NCBI GenBank assembly: GCA_002050235.1 | Contig: MWST01000031.1 | Span: 1-64,000, forward strand | DNA length: 64,000 nucleotides | Origin: Polyangiaceae bacterium UTPRO1 | GTDB taxonomy: Bacteria; Desulfobacterota; Binatia; UTPRO1 | Direction of reading: 5' to 3' | Shown: positions 26,329-34,626 of the stretch, one piece after another | How the letters are laid out: the number at the start of each line of letters is the position of its first letter | Numbering within the stretch: position 1 is the stretch's first letter | Translations under genes and position numbers: made by a program | The notes under the pieces: model-generated | Database searches by the model: none | The model's input: only the letters and a program-made list of their open reading frames with translations | What the model was told of the DNA's origin: nothing

Positions 26329-27087
26329 ATGGGCGGAAAACGAACGGCGGCAGTGACGGGAGCCTCGGCGGGGATCGGTGCGGCGATCGCGCGCGCCTTC
26401 GGCGCCCTCGGCTGGTCGGTGGCGCTCGGAGCGCGGCGTACGGCGCTCCTGGCCGACGTGGGCCGCAGTGTCGAGGCGGCAGGCGGACGCGCCTTCGTGC
26501 GCGCGCTCGATGTCACCGACGCGCTCAGCATCGACGCCTTCTTCGGCGCCGCCGAGACCGCGCTCGGTCCCATCGACGTGGTGGTGAGCAACGCCGGGAT
26601 AGGGCGCCCGGGCCTGCTCCACGAGGTGCCCATAGCCGAGCTCGAGCGCGAGTTCCGCACCAATCTCTTCGGTCCGATGCTGGTGGCGCGGCGGGCGTTG
26701 CCGGCGATGCTGGAGCGGCGGCGCGGCGATCTCGTGTTCATCTCCTCGATGAACGTCGTCGAGCTGCGGCCGTTCCAGCTCGGGTACACCGCGTCGAAGG
26801 CCGGCGTCGAAGCCATGGCGCAGGTGCTGCGCCGCGACCTCGAGGGCACCGGCATACGCACTTCGATCATCCGCCCGGGGATGACGCGCAGCGAGTTCGG
26901 GTTCAGCTGGGAGCCGGACATCCTCGTGCGCATCCTCGACTCGTGGAAGGAGTGGGGCTTCCTGCGTCACGTCGACATGATGGAAGCGGATCAGGTCGCC
27001 TTCGCGGTGGTCGCGGCGGTGACGGCGCCTCCCGGAGTCAACGTCGATGTCATCCAGGTGAACCCCGAGCGCGCTCCGGGCAAATGA
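26329..27087 (+). CDS. Short-chain dehydrogenase/reductase
   Basis: The protein has 252 residues: VTGASAGIGAAIARAF loop, GARRTALLAD after beta-2 (Arg-Arg suggests NADP(H)), NAGIG, FISSMNVV with the catalytic Ser, YTASKAGVEA (Tyr-x3-Lys), and IRPGMTRSEFG. The C-terminal extension FSWEPDILVRILDSWKEWGFLRHVDMME is not part of the minimal SDR and may shape a large hydrophobic pocket. It is downstream of the Rv3538-like hydratase on the same strand, consistent with dehydrogenation of the hydroxyacyl product, though this is inferred. Confidence 0.8.
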   Translation: MGGKRTAAVTGASAGIGAAIARAFGALGWSVALGARRTALLADVGRSVEAAGGRAFVRALDVTDALSIDAFFGAAETALGPIDVVVSNAGIGRPGLLHEVPIAELEREFRTNLFGPMLVARRALPAMLERRRGDLVFISSMNVVELRPFQLGYTASKAGVEAMAQVLRRDLEGTGIRTSIIRPGMTRSEFGFSWEPDILVRILDSWKEWGFLRHVDMMEADQVAFAVVAAVTAPPGVNVDVIQVNPERAPGK

Positions 27088-27104
27088 ACGGGAGAGTCGG
27101 CTCC

Positions 27105-28235
27105 TCAGTCGAGCTCGACAGGGGACGCGGCGATCAGGCGTCCGAGGCGACGGAGCTGCGCGGTCGCACCTCCGAGCGCCAACTCCAGGTGCTTCGCGTA
27201 GAGGAAATAGCGGTGCAGCGGATAGTCGCGATCGACGCCCATGCCGCCGTGCAGATGCTGGGCCGTGTGGACGACGCGCTGGCCGCCGGCGCTCGCCCAG
27301 TACTTCGCGATCGCGACCTGCGGCGCCGCCGGTAGCCCGGCGGCCAGGCGCCACGCCGCCTGCCACGCCGTCAGACGGATGGCTTCGACGTCGATGTAGG
27401 CGTCGGCGAGTCGCTGGCCGACGGCCTGGAACATCGCTATCGGCTGGTCGAACTGTTTGCGGTTCTTCGTGTAGTCGCTGGTGAGCGCGAGCGCCTGCCC
27501 GCAGACGCCGAGAGCAACGCAGGCGAGCGCCGTGGTCGCGCGCTCGGCGATCCACGTCGCTATCCGGTCGCCGGCAGCTACGGTTCCGAGCACGGCCTCG
27601 GCGCCGACCCGCACGTCGTCGAGCTCGAGGCGCGCTTCGGGCTGGCCGTTGGTCGTGAGGAGGGGCCAGGTGCGGGTGCCCGGCGCCGCCGCTTCGACGA
27701 GAAAGACCGCCACCGCGCCGTCGACCGTCGCCGGCACCAGGACCAGGTCGGCGATGTCGCCCGCCGGTACGCAGGTCTTGACGCCGGAGAGCCGCCAGCC
27801 GGCGCCGTCCCGGCGCGCGGTCGTCATCGGGCGCTCGAGGTCGCCCTGATCCTCGGTGAGGGCGGCAGTGAGGATGGCGGCGCCTTCGACCACCTTGGGA
27901 AGCCACGCGCGGCGCTGTGCGGCGCTCCCGTGGGCGGCGAGCGGCATGGCCCCGAGCACCACCGTCTCGAGGAACGGGATCGGCGCCGCCGCCCGAGCTG
28001 CCTGCTCGACGATGAGGGCCACCTCGAGGAATCCGAGTCCGGCGCCGCCGTACTCCTGCGGCACGGCGATGCCGAGGAGGCCGGCTTTCGCCGCTTCGCT
28101 CCAGAGGTCGCGGTCGAAGCGCGGGCCGCCGGCACGCTCGATCCGACGGACGCGCTCCGGCGACGCCTCTTTGGCAAAGAGCGTCCTCGCGAGCTCGGCG
28201 ATCTGCTCCTGCTCGGGGCTGAACGAGAAATCCAC
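27105..28235 (-). CDS. fadE27: FadE27 (ChsE5)-like acyl-CoA dehydrogenase subunit
   Basis: The protein has 376 residues from the GTG at 28235, with GAGAGG upstream. FDRDLWSEAAKAGLL, FLEVALIVEQAA, IPFLETVVLGAMPLA, FDQPIAMFQAVGQRLADAYIDVEAIRLTAWQAAWR, and HLHGGMGVDRDYPLHRYFLYAKHLELALGGATAQLRR parallel mycobacterial FadE27 (Rv3505). FadE27 and FadE26 form an alpha2-beta2 dehydrogenase for sterol side-chain acyl-CoAs. It lies 11 bases downstream of the FadE26-like gene, the order needed for assembly. No SEPxxGSD motif is visible, as expected for this subunit type. Confidence 0.8.
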   Translation of the reverse strand: MDFSFSPEQEQIAELARTLFAKEASPERVRRIERAGGPRFDRDLWSEAAKAGLLGIAVPQEYGGAGLGFLEVALIVEQAARAAAPIPFLETVVLGAMPLAAHGSAAQRRAWLPKVVEGAAILTAALTEDQGDLERPMTTARRDGAGWRLSGVKTCVPAGDIADLVLVPATVDGAVAVFLVEAAAPGTRTWPLLTTNGQPEARLELDDVRVGAEAVLGTVAAGDRIATWIAERATTALACVALGVCGQALALTSDYTKNRKQFDQPIAMFQAVGQRLADAYIDVEAIRLTAWQAAWRLAAGLPAAPQVAIAKYWASAGGQRVVHTAQHLHGGMGVDRDYPLHRYFLYAKHLELALGGATAQLRRLGRLIAASPVELD

Positions 28236-28246
28236 GGTCGTCCCTC

Positions 28247-29425
28247 TCAGAAGCGGGGCAGGCGCGGCAGCCCGAGGCCGAACATGCCGATCAGGTCGCG
28301 CTGCACCTCGTTGGTGCCGCCGCCGAAGGTCAGGATGAGGAGGCTCCGGTAGAGCATCTCCAGGCGGGCGACGCCGACGGCGTCGCGGGAGCCGCGGCGG
28401 AGGTAGGCGCGCGGGCCTATGATCTCCATCAGGATGCGGAAGGCCTCGAGATAGAACTCCGTCCCGAAGACCTTGATCGTCGAGGCGTCGGCGACGTCGA
28501 GGCGGCCCTGCGTACCCGTCCAGGCGACCTTCCAGTTGATGAGGCGCAGGAACTCGAGGCCGGCGGCGACCCGCGCGAGTCCGACCTGCACCCACTCCTG
28601 ATCGATCACGTGGCCGCCGGCGGCGAGACGGGCTTGTCGGGCCCAGGCGACGGTCTCCTCGTACGCCTGGGCGAGGAGACCCGGCGCGCAGAGAGTGACG
28701 CGCTCGTGGTTCAGCTGGCTGGTGATGAGGCGCCAGCCCTGGTTCTCCTTGCCGACCAGGCAGCTCGCCGGTACGCGCACGTCGTCGAAGAAGACGGTGT
28801 TGATGTCGTGCTCGGAGAGGAGGTGCATGGGGTCGATGCGGATGCCGGGAGTCTTGATGTCGATTGCCAGGATCGAGATGCCTTCGTGCTTCGGCGCCTG
28901 CGGATCGGTGCGGACGGCGAGCCACATGTAGTCGGCGTCGCTCGCGAGGCTCGTGAAGCTCTTCTGACCGTCGATCACGTAGGTGTCGCCGTCGCGCACC
29001 GCCCTGGTCTTCAGCGAGGCGAGGTCGGTGCCGGCGGTCGGCTCGGTGTAGCCGATGCAGAAGTGGATCTCGCCCCGCAGGATCTGCGGCAGGAAGAAGC
29101 GCTTCTGGGCATCGGTGCCGTGGCGCATGATCGTCGGTCCGACGGTGTTGATGGTGAGCATCGGTACCGGGGCGCCGGCGCGCATGGATTCGTCGAAGAA
29201 GATGAACTGCTCGATCTGCGAGCGTCCCTGGCCGCCGTATTCCCGCGGCCAGCCGATGCCGAGCCAGCCGTCGGCGCCCATGCGGCGGACCACCTCCCGC
29301 ATCGTCGGGCCGACTCCGTGTCCCTCGTGCAGCGCCTCGCGGATCTCGGGAGTCAGCAGCTCGGCATAGTAGGTGCGAAGCTCGCGGCGCAGCTTCTCCT
29401 GCTCCTCGCTATAGGCGATGTACAT
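28247..29425 (-). CDS. fadE26: FadE26 (ChsE4)-like acyl-CoA dehydrogenase subunit
   Basis: The protein has 392 residues. EEQEKLRRELRTYYAELLTPE, GWPREYGGQGRSQIEQFIFFDE, PVPMLTINTVGPTIMRHGTDAQKRFFLP, IGYTEPTAGTDLASLKT and the end LTFGGGTNEVQRDLIGM closely resemble M. tuberculosis FadE26. FadE26 pairs with FadE27 to introduce the 24,25 double bond into 3-oxo-cholestenoyl-CoA. FadE29 is the next best comparison. It is followed directly by its proposed partner and preceded, after 40 bases, by the unrelated secreted-protein gene. Confidence 0.8.
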   Translation of the reverse strand: MYIAYSEEQEKLRRELRTYYAELLTPEIREALHEGHGVGPTMREVVRRMGADGWLGIGWPREYGGQGRSQIEQFIFFDESMRAGAPVPMLTINTVGPTIMRHGTDAQKRFFLPQILRGEIHFCIGYTEPTAGTDLASLKTRAVRDGDTYVIDGQKSFTSLASDADYMWLAVRTDPQAPKHEGISILAIDIKTPGIRIDPMHLLSEHDINTVFFDDVRVPASCLVGKENQGWRLITSQLNHERVTLCAPGLLAQAYEETVAWARQARLAAGGHVIDQEWVQVGLARVAAGLEFLRLINWKVAWTGTQGRLDVADASTIKVFGTEFYLEAFRILMEIIGPRAYLRRGSRDAVGVARLEMLYRSLLILTFGGGTNEVQRDLIGMFGLGLPRLPRF

Positions 29426-29465
29426 GTCGTCGCGTTCGGCCGGATTCGGTCGCTTCGCGGAGCGC

Positions 29466-31283
29466 TCAGGGCGTTACGGTCCAGGAGGGATTGCCGCCGC
29501 TCTGGAACTGCGGGCCGGTGTAGACGATGTCCGCTCCCGGCAGGTAATCGCCGTCGAGGAGGAAGGCGCGGGCGCTCGCGAGCGTCCCGGACATGGTGCC
29601 GACGCCGCGCAGCCCGAAGGACTCGATGTCGCCGATCTGCGTTCCCGGCGGGACTTCGATGGCGAGGCGGCCGACGCCCTTGGTAACCCGCGGGCTCAAT
29701 CCCTGTATGGGCTGGTTGTGGTCCGAGTAGTAGGTCGTACCACCGATCGTGGCGATGCCGCGCAGCACCTGGCCGCCGACGTCGACGTCGATGTCGTAGT
29801 CGACGAAGAGGTAGTTGCGGGCGTCGCTCAGCTTTTTCGTATTGGGATTCGGATTCGGCTCGGTCTTGCCCTCGCGGATCATCTCCTTCGCCATGATCGC
29901 GTAGGAGATCGGATCGAGGTCCATGCCGAGCTCGCGCGGCAGCCCGGTATCGTCGAACGCATAGGGGGCGATGCCGAAGGCCAGGGTCGAGGTGCCGTCG
30001 TCCTCGATGAGGCCGTTGCCGGTCGCCACGCGCACTATCGGGTGGCTGCCGCGATAGCTCCCGGCGAAGACCGGTAGGTTGCCGGTCTCGTCGGGGCGAT
30101 AGCGGGTCGTGAGCAGCGTTCCCGCGCCGTCGACGTCCACCTCGACGATGCCTTCGATGTCGGTCGTGCGGCCGTAGCGCGCCATCAGCACGTCGGGGTA
30201 GACGCCGGTGCCGAAGTCCTCGTTCGACCAGATGAGCACGTACTGGTAGGTCGTGTAGCCGACCTTCGGGATCGGCTTAGCATAGACGATGAGCGGCACG
30301 TCGCTGCGGGCGTAGCCGGGGTGCTGCGGGATGGCGTTCACCGAGGTGTCGATGCCGAGCACGATCGGCGCATAGCGCGTGAAGTCGTAGCGCGGATCGC
30401 CGGCGGGAATCGACTCGACTGCCGCGGCGGCCGTGACCGAGACCGGCGCCTTGGGATTCGGGCTCAGCTTCTTCTCCGCATGCAGGCCGATGACGTGCGC
30501 GCCCGGGGTGACGGCGCCGAGGAGCACGCGATACTCGGTCGGTGTCTCGCCGCCGTAGAGCACGAGCTGGCCGAGCGGGGCGCCGTCGAGGTCGTAGCTC
30601 ACCACCACCGATTCGCTGTCCTTGGTGCCCCAGTCGGTGCCGACCGTGGCGATCGTCAGCGTCGCCACCCCTTCGCCGGCGGCGGCGACCGTGAAGGGCA
30701 GCGCCTGGTAGCCCGTGGGCGAGATCGCGAGCGGGAAGATGTCGTCGACCCAGGCGCTGGCGCCGTCGCAGACGTTCGGATCGCAGCCGGGGAGCTTGGC
30801 GATCTTGGCGCCGCACTTGGCGACGTCCTTGGGGAAGAGGTTCATCTTGTTGGCGCGCCGGCGCGTGAGCTTGGTCGAGACGAGCTTGCCGGCGGTCGCC
30901 GCGCGCAGGTTGCCGCACTTCGTCGCCGGAGCGCTGGCGCAGGCGTTGCCGTCGTCCCAGGTGGCGTCGTAGGCGCTCTCCGCGAGGGCGTCGAGGTTGC
31001 AGGCGATCAGGGCCGAGCAGCCGGCGGAGAGAAGATAGGGCGCCGCCGCGCCGTCGGGCACCGGGCAGGCCGTCGGACAGCCCGGCGACGCCTTCTTGCC
31101 GCAGGCGAGCGTCGCCTTCCAGCGCGCCTTCACGAACTTCTCGACCGTTTTCGGCGCGGCGGCGAGGTCGGCACCGCAGTCGCCGGCGCAGAGCGCCGCC
31201 GCCGGCGTCGGAGCGGTTATGACCCATAGCGCCGGGACGAGCATGAGCGCGACGAGCCAAGGGGTGCGGCTGCTGAATGGCAT
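29466..31283 (-). CDS. Secreted protein of unknown function inside the steroid array
   Basis: The protein has 605 residues from the ATG at 31283, after GGAGG. The signal peptide is VALMLVPALWVITAPTPAAA. A Cys-rich helical N-domain (about 30-180) starts CAGDCGADLAAAPKTVEKFVKARWKATLACGKKA, like the paired-Cys repeats in other secreted proteins here. From about 190 to 605 there are long beta-rich stretches (FTVAAAGEGVATLTIATV, YQYVLIWSNEDFGTGVY, GRTTDIEGIVEVDVDGAGTL). It has Asp/Glu-rich loops but no enzyme motif that I recognise. It interrupts an otherwise metabolic gene string and has its own ribosome-binding site and 108-base leader. An envelope sterol- or lipid-handling role is only a guess. 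Confidence 0.7.
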   Translation of the reverse strand: MPFSSRTPWLVALMLVPALWVITAPTPAAALCAGDCGADLAAAPKTVEKFVKARWKATLACGKKASPGCPTACPVPDGAAAPYLLSAGCSALIACNLDALAESAYDATWDDGNACASAPATKCGNLRAATAGKLVSTKLTRRRANKMNLFPKDVAKCGAKIAKLPGCDPNVCDGASAWVDDIFPLAISPTGYQALPFTVAAAGEGVATLTIATVGTDWGTKDSESVVVSYDLDGAPLGQLVLYGGETPTEYRVLLGAVTPGAHVIGLHAEKKLSPNPKAPVSVTAAAAVESIPAGDPRYDFTRYAPIVLGIDTSVNAIPQHPGYARSDVPLIVYAKPIPKVGYTTYQYVLIWSNEDFGTGVYPDVLMARYGRTTDIEGIVEVDVDGAGTLLTTRYRPDETGNLPVFAGSYRGSHPIVRVATGNGLIEDDGTSTLAFGIAPYAFDDTGLPRELGMDLDPISYAIMAKEMIREGKTEPNPNPNTKKLSDARNYLFVDYDIDVDVGGQVLRGIATIGGTTYYSDHNQPIQGLSPRVTKGVGRLAIEVPPGTQIGDIESFGLRGVGTMSGTLASARAFLLDGDYLPGADIVYTGPQFQSGGNPSWTVTP

Positions 31284-31391
31284 GGTACGGGACCTCCTGC
31301 GGGCGGGTTTCCCGATCGCCTCTAGCACGAAGAGCGACGGCGGGGCTACGGAATTGTCGAGCGGCGCGGTACGGCTGGCGCCGGCCCGGGT

Positions 31392-32531
31392 TCAGAGATC
31401 GAGATGGCGAGCGATCAGCTCGCGGTGGTAGCGGGCGTCGCCGAGCAGCGATTCGCTCGACTTCGCGCGCTTCAAGTAGAGGTGCACGTCGTACTCCCAG
31501 GTGAAGCCGACGCCGCCGTGGATCTGGAGGCAGTCGGCGGCGCAGCGGAAATAGGTGTCCGAGGCGTAGGCCTTCGCCAGCGAGGACGCGATGGCGAGCT
31601 CGTCGTCCCGCTCCGCCGCCGCGCAGGCGGCGTAGTAGGTCGCCGAACGGGCGGCCTCGACGCCCATCAGCATGTCGGCGCACTTGTGCTTGATCGCCTG
31701 GAACGAGCCGATAGGGCGCCCGAATTGGCTCCGCTCGCCGGCGTAGGCGACGGCGAGGTCGAGGCAGCGCTCGGCACCGCCGACCTGCTCGGCGGCGAGG
31801 GCGACGGTCGCGAGCTGCAGGGTCGTGGCGAGTGCGCTCCAGCCCTGCGGCTCCCCGCCCAGCACGGCGTCGCGCGGCAGGCGCACATCGTCGAGGACGA
31901 CGGCAGCGAGCCGGCGCGTCTGGTCGACGGTGGCGAGGACGCGACGGCGGACGCCGGGCGTGGCCGCGGGCACGAGATAGATCGCCACGCCGGCGGCGCC
32001 TTCCGTGCCCGGGGTCCGCGCGGCGACGAGCAGGAGATCGGCGGTGTGGCCGTCGACGACGTAGTCCTTGGCGCCCGCGAGGACGATCTCGCCGCCGACG
32101 ACGCGCGCCGTCGCCTGGATCCCGGCAGCGTCCCAACGGCCGTCGGCTTCGGCGTGGGCGAGGGCGGCGGTGGTGCTGCCGGCGGCGATGCCGGGCAGCC
32201 ACGCCGCTTGCTGCTCGGGGGTGCCGCCGACGACGAGGGCATTGGTGGCGAGGCAGACGGTGGAGAAGAAGGGTGCGCAGAGAAGCGTCGCACCCATCGC
32301 TTCCATGAGCACCATGAGCTCGACTTGTCCGAGGCCGAGCCCGCCGTGCTCCTCGGGCACGATCACGGCCGGCCATCCCATTTCGCCGGCGATGCGCTCC
32401 CAGAGAGCGCGGTCGAAGCCGGTCTCCGTCGCCATGGCGGCGCGGACCGCGGCCGGGGAGGCGTGGGCGGCGAGGAAAGCGCGGGCGCTGTCGCGGAGCT
32501 GGCGCTGCGGTTCGTCGAGGGCGAAGTTCAT
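31392..32531 (-). CDS. Acyl-CoA dehydrogenase
   Basis: The protein has 379 residues. PEEHGGLGLGQVELMVLMEAMG, a middle beta domain (LVLAGAKDYVVDGH-like VLAGAKDYVVDGHTADLLL), ERSQFGRPIGSFQAIKHKCADM and QIHGGVGFTWEYDVHLYLKRAKSSE are standard. SEPxxGSD is replaced by AHAEADGRWD, so the acyl/FAD contact differs from ordinary homotetrameric enzymes. That suggests a beta-like partner subunit in an alpha2-beta2 assembly. Its alpha partner may be FadE31- or FadE30-like. It is separated by six bases from the Rv3548c-type SDR. Confidence 0.8.
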   Translation of the reverse strand: MNFALDEPQRQLRDSARAFLAAHASPAAVRAAMATETGFDRALWERIAGEMGWPAVIVPEEHGGLGLGQVELMVLMEAMGATLLCAPFFSTVCLATNALVVGGTPEQQAAWLPGIAAGSTTAALAHAEADGRWDAAGIQATARVVGGEIVLAGAKDYVVDGHTADLLLVAARTPGTEGAAGVAIYLVPAATPGVRRRVLATVDQTRRLAAVVLDDVRLPRDAVLGGEPQGWSALATTLQLATVALAAEQVGGAERCLDLAVAYAGERSQFGRPIGSFQAIKHKCADMLMGVEAARSATYYAACAAAERDDELAIASSLAKAYASDTYFRCAADCLQIHGGVGFTWEYDVHLYLKRAKSSESLLGDARYHRELIARHLDL

Positions 32532-32537
32532 CCGCTA

Positions 32538-33446
32538 TCAGGAGCCGTAGACCTTCTGCGGCGGCGGCGCCTTGCCGAGGAGGTCACGGACGATCGGACC
32601 CAGCTCGCTCGGCTCGAAGCGCGCCCCCTTGTCGATCCCGACGCCGGTGCGCCAGCCATCGGCGACGTTGAGCTTGCCGCCGGCGATCTCGAAGACTTGC
32701 CCGGTGACGTCGTGCGACTCGGTGCTCCCTAGCCAGACCACCAGCGGCGCGACGTTCTCCGGCGCCATGGCGTCGAATCCGGAGGCCGGCTTCGCCATCA
32801 TCTCGGCGAAGACGGTCTCGGTCATGCGGGTGCGGGCCGCGGGAGCGATGGCGTTCGCGGTGACGCCGTAGCGGCGAAGCTCCGCTGCCTGCACGAGCGT
32901 CAGGGCGGCGATACCGGCCTTGGCCGCCGAGTACGCGGCTTGTCCGATCGAGCCCTGGAGCCCGGCGCCCGAGCTGGTATTGATGATGCGCGCATCGAGC
33001 TTCTCTCCGGCCTTGGCGCGGTCGCGCCAGTGCGCAGCCGCGTGACGGGCGACGCAGAAGTGGCCCTTCAGGTGCACCCGCACCACTGCGTCCCACTCTT
33101 CCTCGGAGGTGCTGACGAACATGCGGTCGCGGACGAAGCCGGCGTTGTTGACGACGACATCGAGGCGGCCGAAGGCGTCGAGGGCGGCGGCGACCATGCG
33201 CTCCGCACCCGCCCAGTCGGCGACGTCGTTGCCGTTCGCGATCGCCTCGCCGCCTGCCGCGCGGATGGCCGCCGCAACCTCGGCAGCAGGGCCGGTGGTG
33301 GCCTCGCCGCGACCGTCGAGCGCGGTGCCGATGTCGTTCACCACGACCTTCGCACCGGCGGCCGCGAACGCCAGGGCGTGGGCGCGGCCGATGCCGCGCC
33401 CGGCGCCGGTTACGATGACGACCCTGCCGTCACAGATCGCTGCCAT
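32538..33446 (-). CDS. Rv3548c-like short-chain dehydrogenase
   Basis: The protein has 302 residues from the ATG at 33446, one base after the FadA6 TGA. CDGRVVIVTGAGRGIGRAHALAFAA, VVVNDIGTALDG, NNAGFVRDRMFVSTSEEEWD, the NTSSGAGLQGSIGQ segment with SAAKAGIA, and a C-terminal extension VGIDKGARFEPSELGPIV match M. tuberculosis Rv3548c, an SDR of the cholesterol regulon. The family resembles the dehydrogenase part of peroxisomal multifunctional enzyme 2, which oxidises 3-hydroxyacyl-CoAs. Catalytic Ser, Tyr and Lys are present. Confidence 0.85.
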   Translation of the reverse strand: MAAICDGRVVIVTGAGRGIGRAHALAFAAAGAKVVVNDIGTALDGRGEATTGPAAEVAAAIRAAGGEAIANGNDVADWAGAERMVAAALDAFGRLDVVVNNAGFVRDRMFVSTSEEEWDAVVRVHLKGHFCVARHAAAHWRDRAKAGEKLDARIINTSSGAGLQGSIGQAAYSAAKAGIAALTLVQAAELRRYGVTANAIAPAARTRMTETVFAEMMAKPASGFDAMAPENVAPLVVWLGSTESHDVTGQVFEIAGGKLNVADGWRTGVGIDKGARFEPSELGPIVRDLLGKAPPPQKVYGS

Positions 33447-33447
33447 C

Positions 33448-34599
33448 TCAGAGCCTCTCGATGATGGTGACGTTGGCCTGACCGCCACCCTCGCACATGG
33501 TCTGCAGACCGTAGCGTCCGCCGGTGCGCTCGAGCTCGCAGAGGAGCGTCGACATCAGGCGGGCGCCGGTGGCTCCGAGCGGATGGCCGAGCGCGATGGC
33601 GCCGCCGTTCACGTTGACCCGCGCGTGCTCGAAGCCGGTCTCCTGCATCCATGCCAGGACCACCGAGGCGAAGGCTTCGTTGATCTCGACGAGGTCGATG
33701 TCGTTGCGGTTCATTCCCGCCTTGGAGAGTGCCCACTGCGTCGCCGGGATCGGCGCCGTCAGCATCCACACCGGATCGGCGCCGCGCACGCTCAGGTGAT
33801 GGATGCGGGCGCGGGGCCGCAGGCCGTGATCCTTCACGGCCCGCTCCGAGGCGATCAGCAGCGCCGCGGCAGCGTCGGAGATCTGGCTCGACACGGCAGC
33901 GGTCAAGCGACCACCTTCGCGCAGGGGTTTCAGGGCCGCCATCTTCTCGAGCGTGGTGTCGCGGCGCGGCCCTTCGTCGGCACTGACGCCGGCGAGCGGT
34001 ACGATCTCGCGGTCGAAGCGGCCCTCGTCGATCGCCCGCAGCGCCCGGCGATGGCTTTCGAGCGCGAAGCGCTCCATCGCTGCGCGCGTGCAGCCCCACT
34101 TCTCGGCGATCATCTCGGCAGCGCGGAACTGCGATACCTCCTGGGTTCCGTAGCGTCGCGTCCAGCCCTCAGAGGTCGAGAAGGGATCGGTGAATCCGTA
34201 GGCTTCCCCGGCGAGCATCGCCGACGAGATCGGCAGCATGCTCATGTTCTGCACGCCGCCGGCGATCAGCAGGTCGGCCGTGCCGCTCATGACCCCCTGG
34301 GCGGCGAAGTGCACCGCCTGCTGCGCCGAGCCGCACTGGCGGTCGACGGTGGTGCCGGGCACGCCGTCGGGAAGCCCGGCCGCGAGCCAGCACGTGCGGG
34401 CGATGTCGCCGGCCTGCGGACCGATGGTGTCGACGCAGCCGAAGATCACGTCCTCGACGGCTTCCGGGTCTATGCCCGTGCGCTCGACGAGCGCTCGCAG
34501 CACGTGGGCGCCGAGGTCGGCGGGATGCACCGCTGCGAGACCGCCGCGGCGGCGGCCGACCGGCGTCCGCACCGCATCGATGATGTACGCCTCTGCCAT
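33448..34599 (-). CDS. fadA6: FadA6-like thiolase
   Basis: The protein has 383 residues; the ATG at 34599 follows GAGGAGGCG. Catalytic triad: Cys89 in VDRQCGSAQQ, His339 in LGHPLGATGA, Cys369 in QTMCEGGGQAN. GIDPEAVEDVIFGCVDTIGPQAG, PISSAMLAGEAYGFT and SQFRAAEMIAEKWG closely match FadA6 (Rv3556c), the thiolase of the late HIP/methyl-oxo-octanedioyl-CoA part of steroid degradation. Downstream SDR is coupled (TGAGATG). The orthology is strong by eye. Confidence 0.85.
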   Translation of the reverse strand: MAEAYIIDAVRTPVGRRRGGLAAVHPADLGAHVLRALVERTGIDPEAVEDVIFGCVDTIGPQAGDIARTCWLAAGLPDGVPGTTVDRQCGSAQQAVHFAAQGVMSGTADLLIAGGVQNMSMLPISSAMLAGEAYGFTDPFSTSEGWTRRYGTQEVSQFRAAEMIAEKWGCTRAAMERFALESHRRALRAIDEGRFDREIVPLAGVSADEGPRRDTTLEKMAALKPLREGGRLTAAVSSQISDAAAALLIASERAVKDHGLRPRARIHHLSVRGADPVWMLTAPIPATQWALSKAGMNRNDIDLVEINEAFASVVLAWMQETGFEHARVNVNGGAIALGHPLGATGARLMSTLLCELERTGGRYGLQTMCEGGGQANVTIIERL

Positions 34600-34626
34600 T
34601 GACGCCTCCTCTTGTGGCGCTTCTTT

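Noticed and set aside
28247-29425. Assignment to FadE29 (ChsE2)
   Set aside because: Several segments, including TINTVGPTIM and the partner gene, fit FadE26 better, though FadE29 is close.
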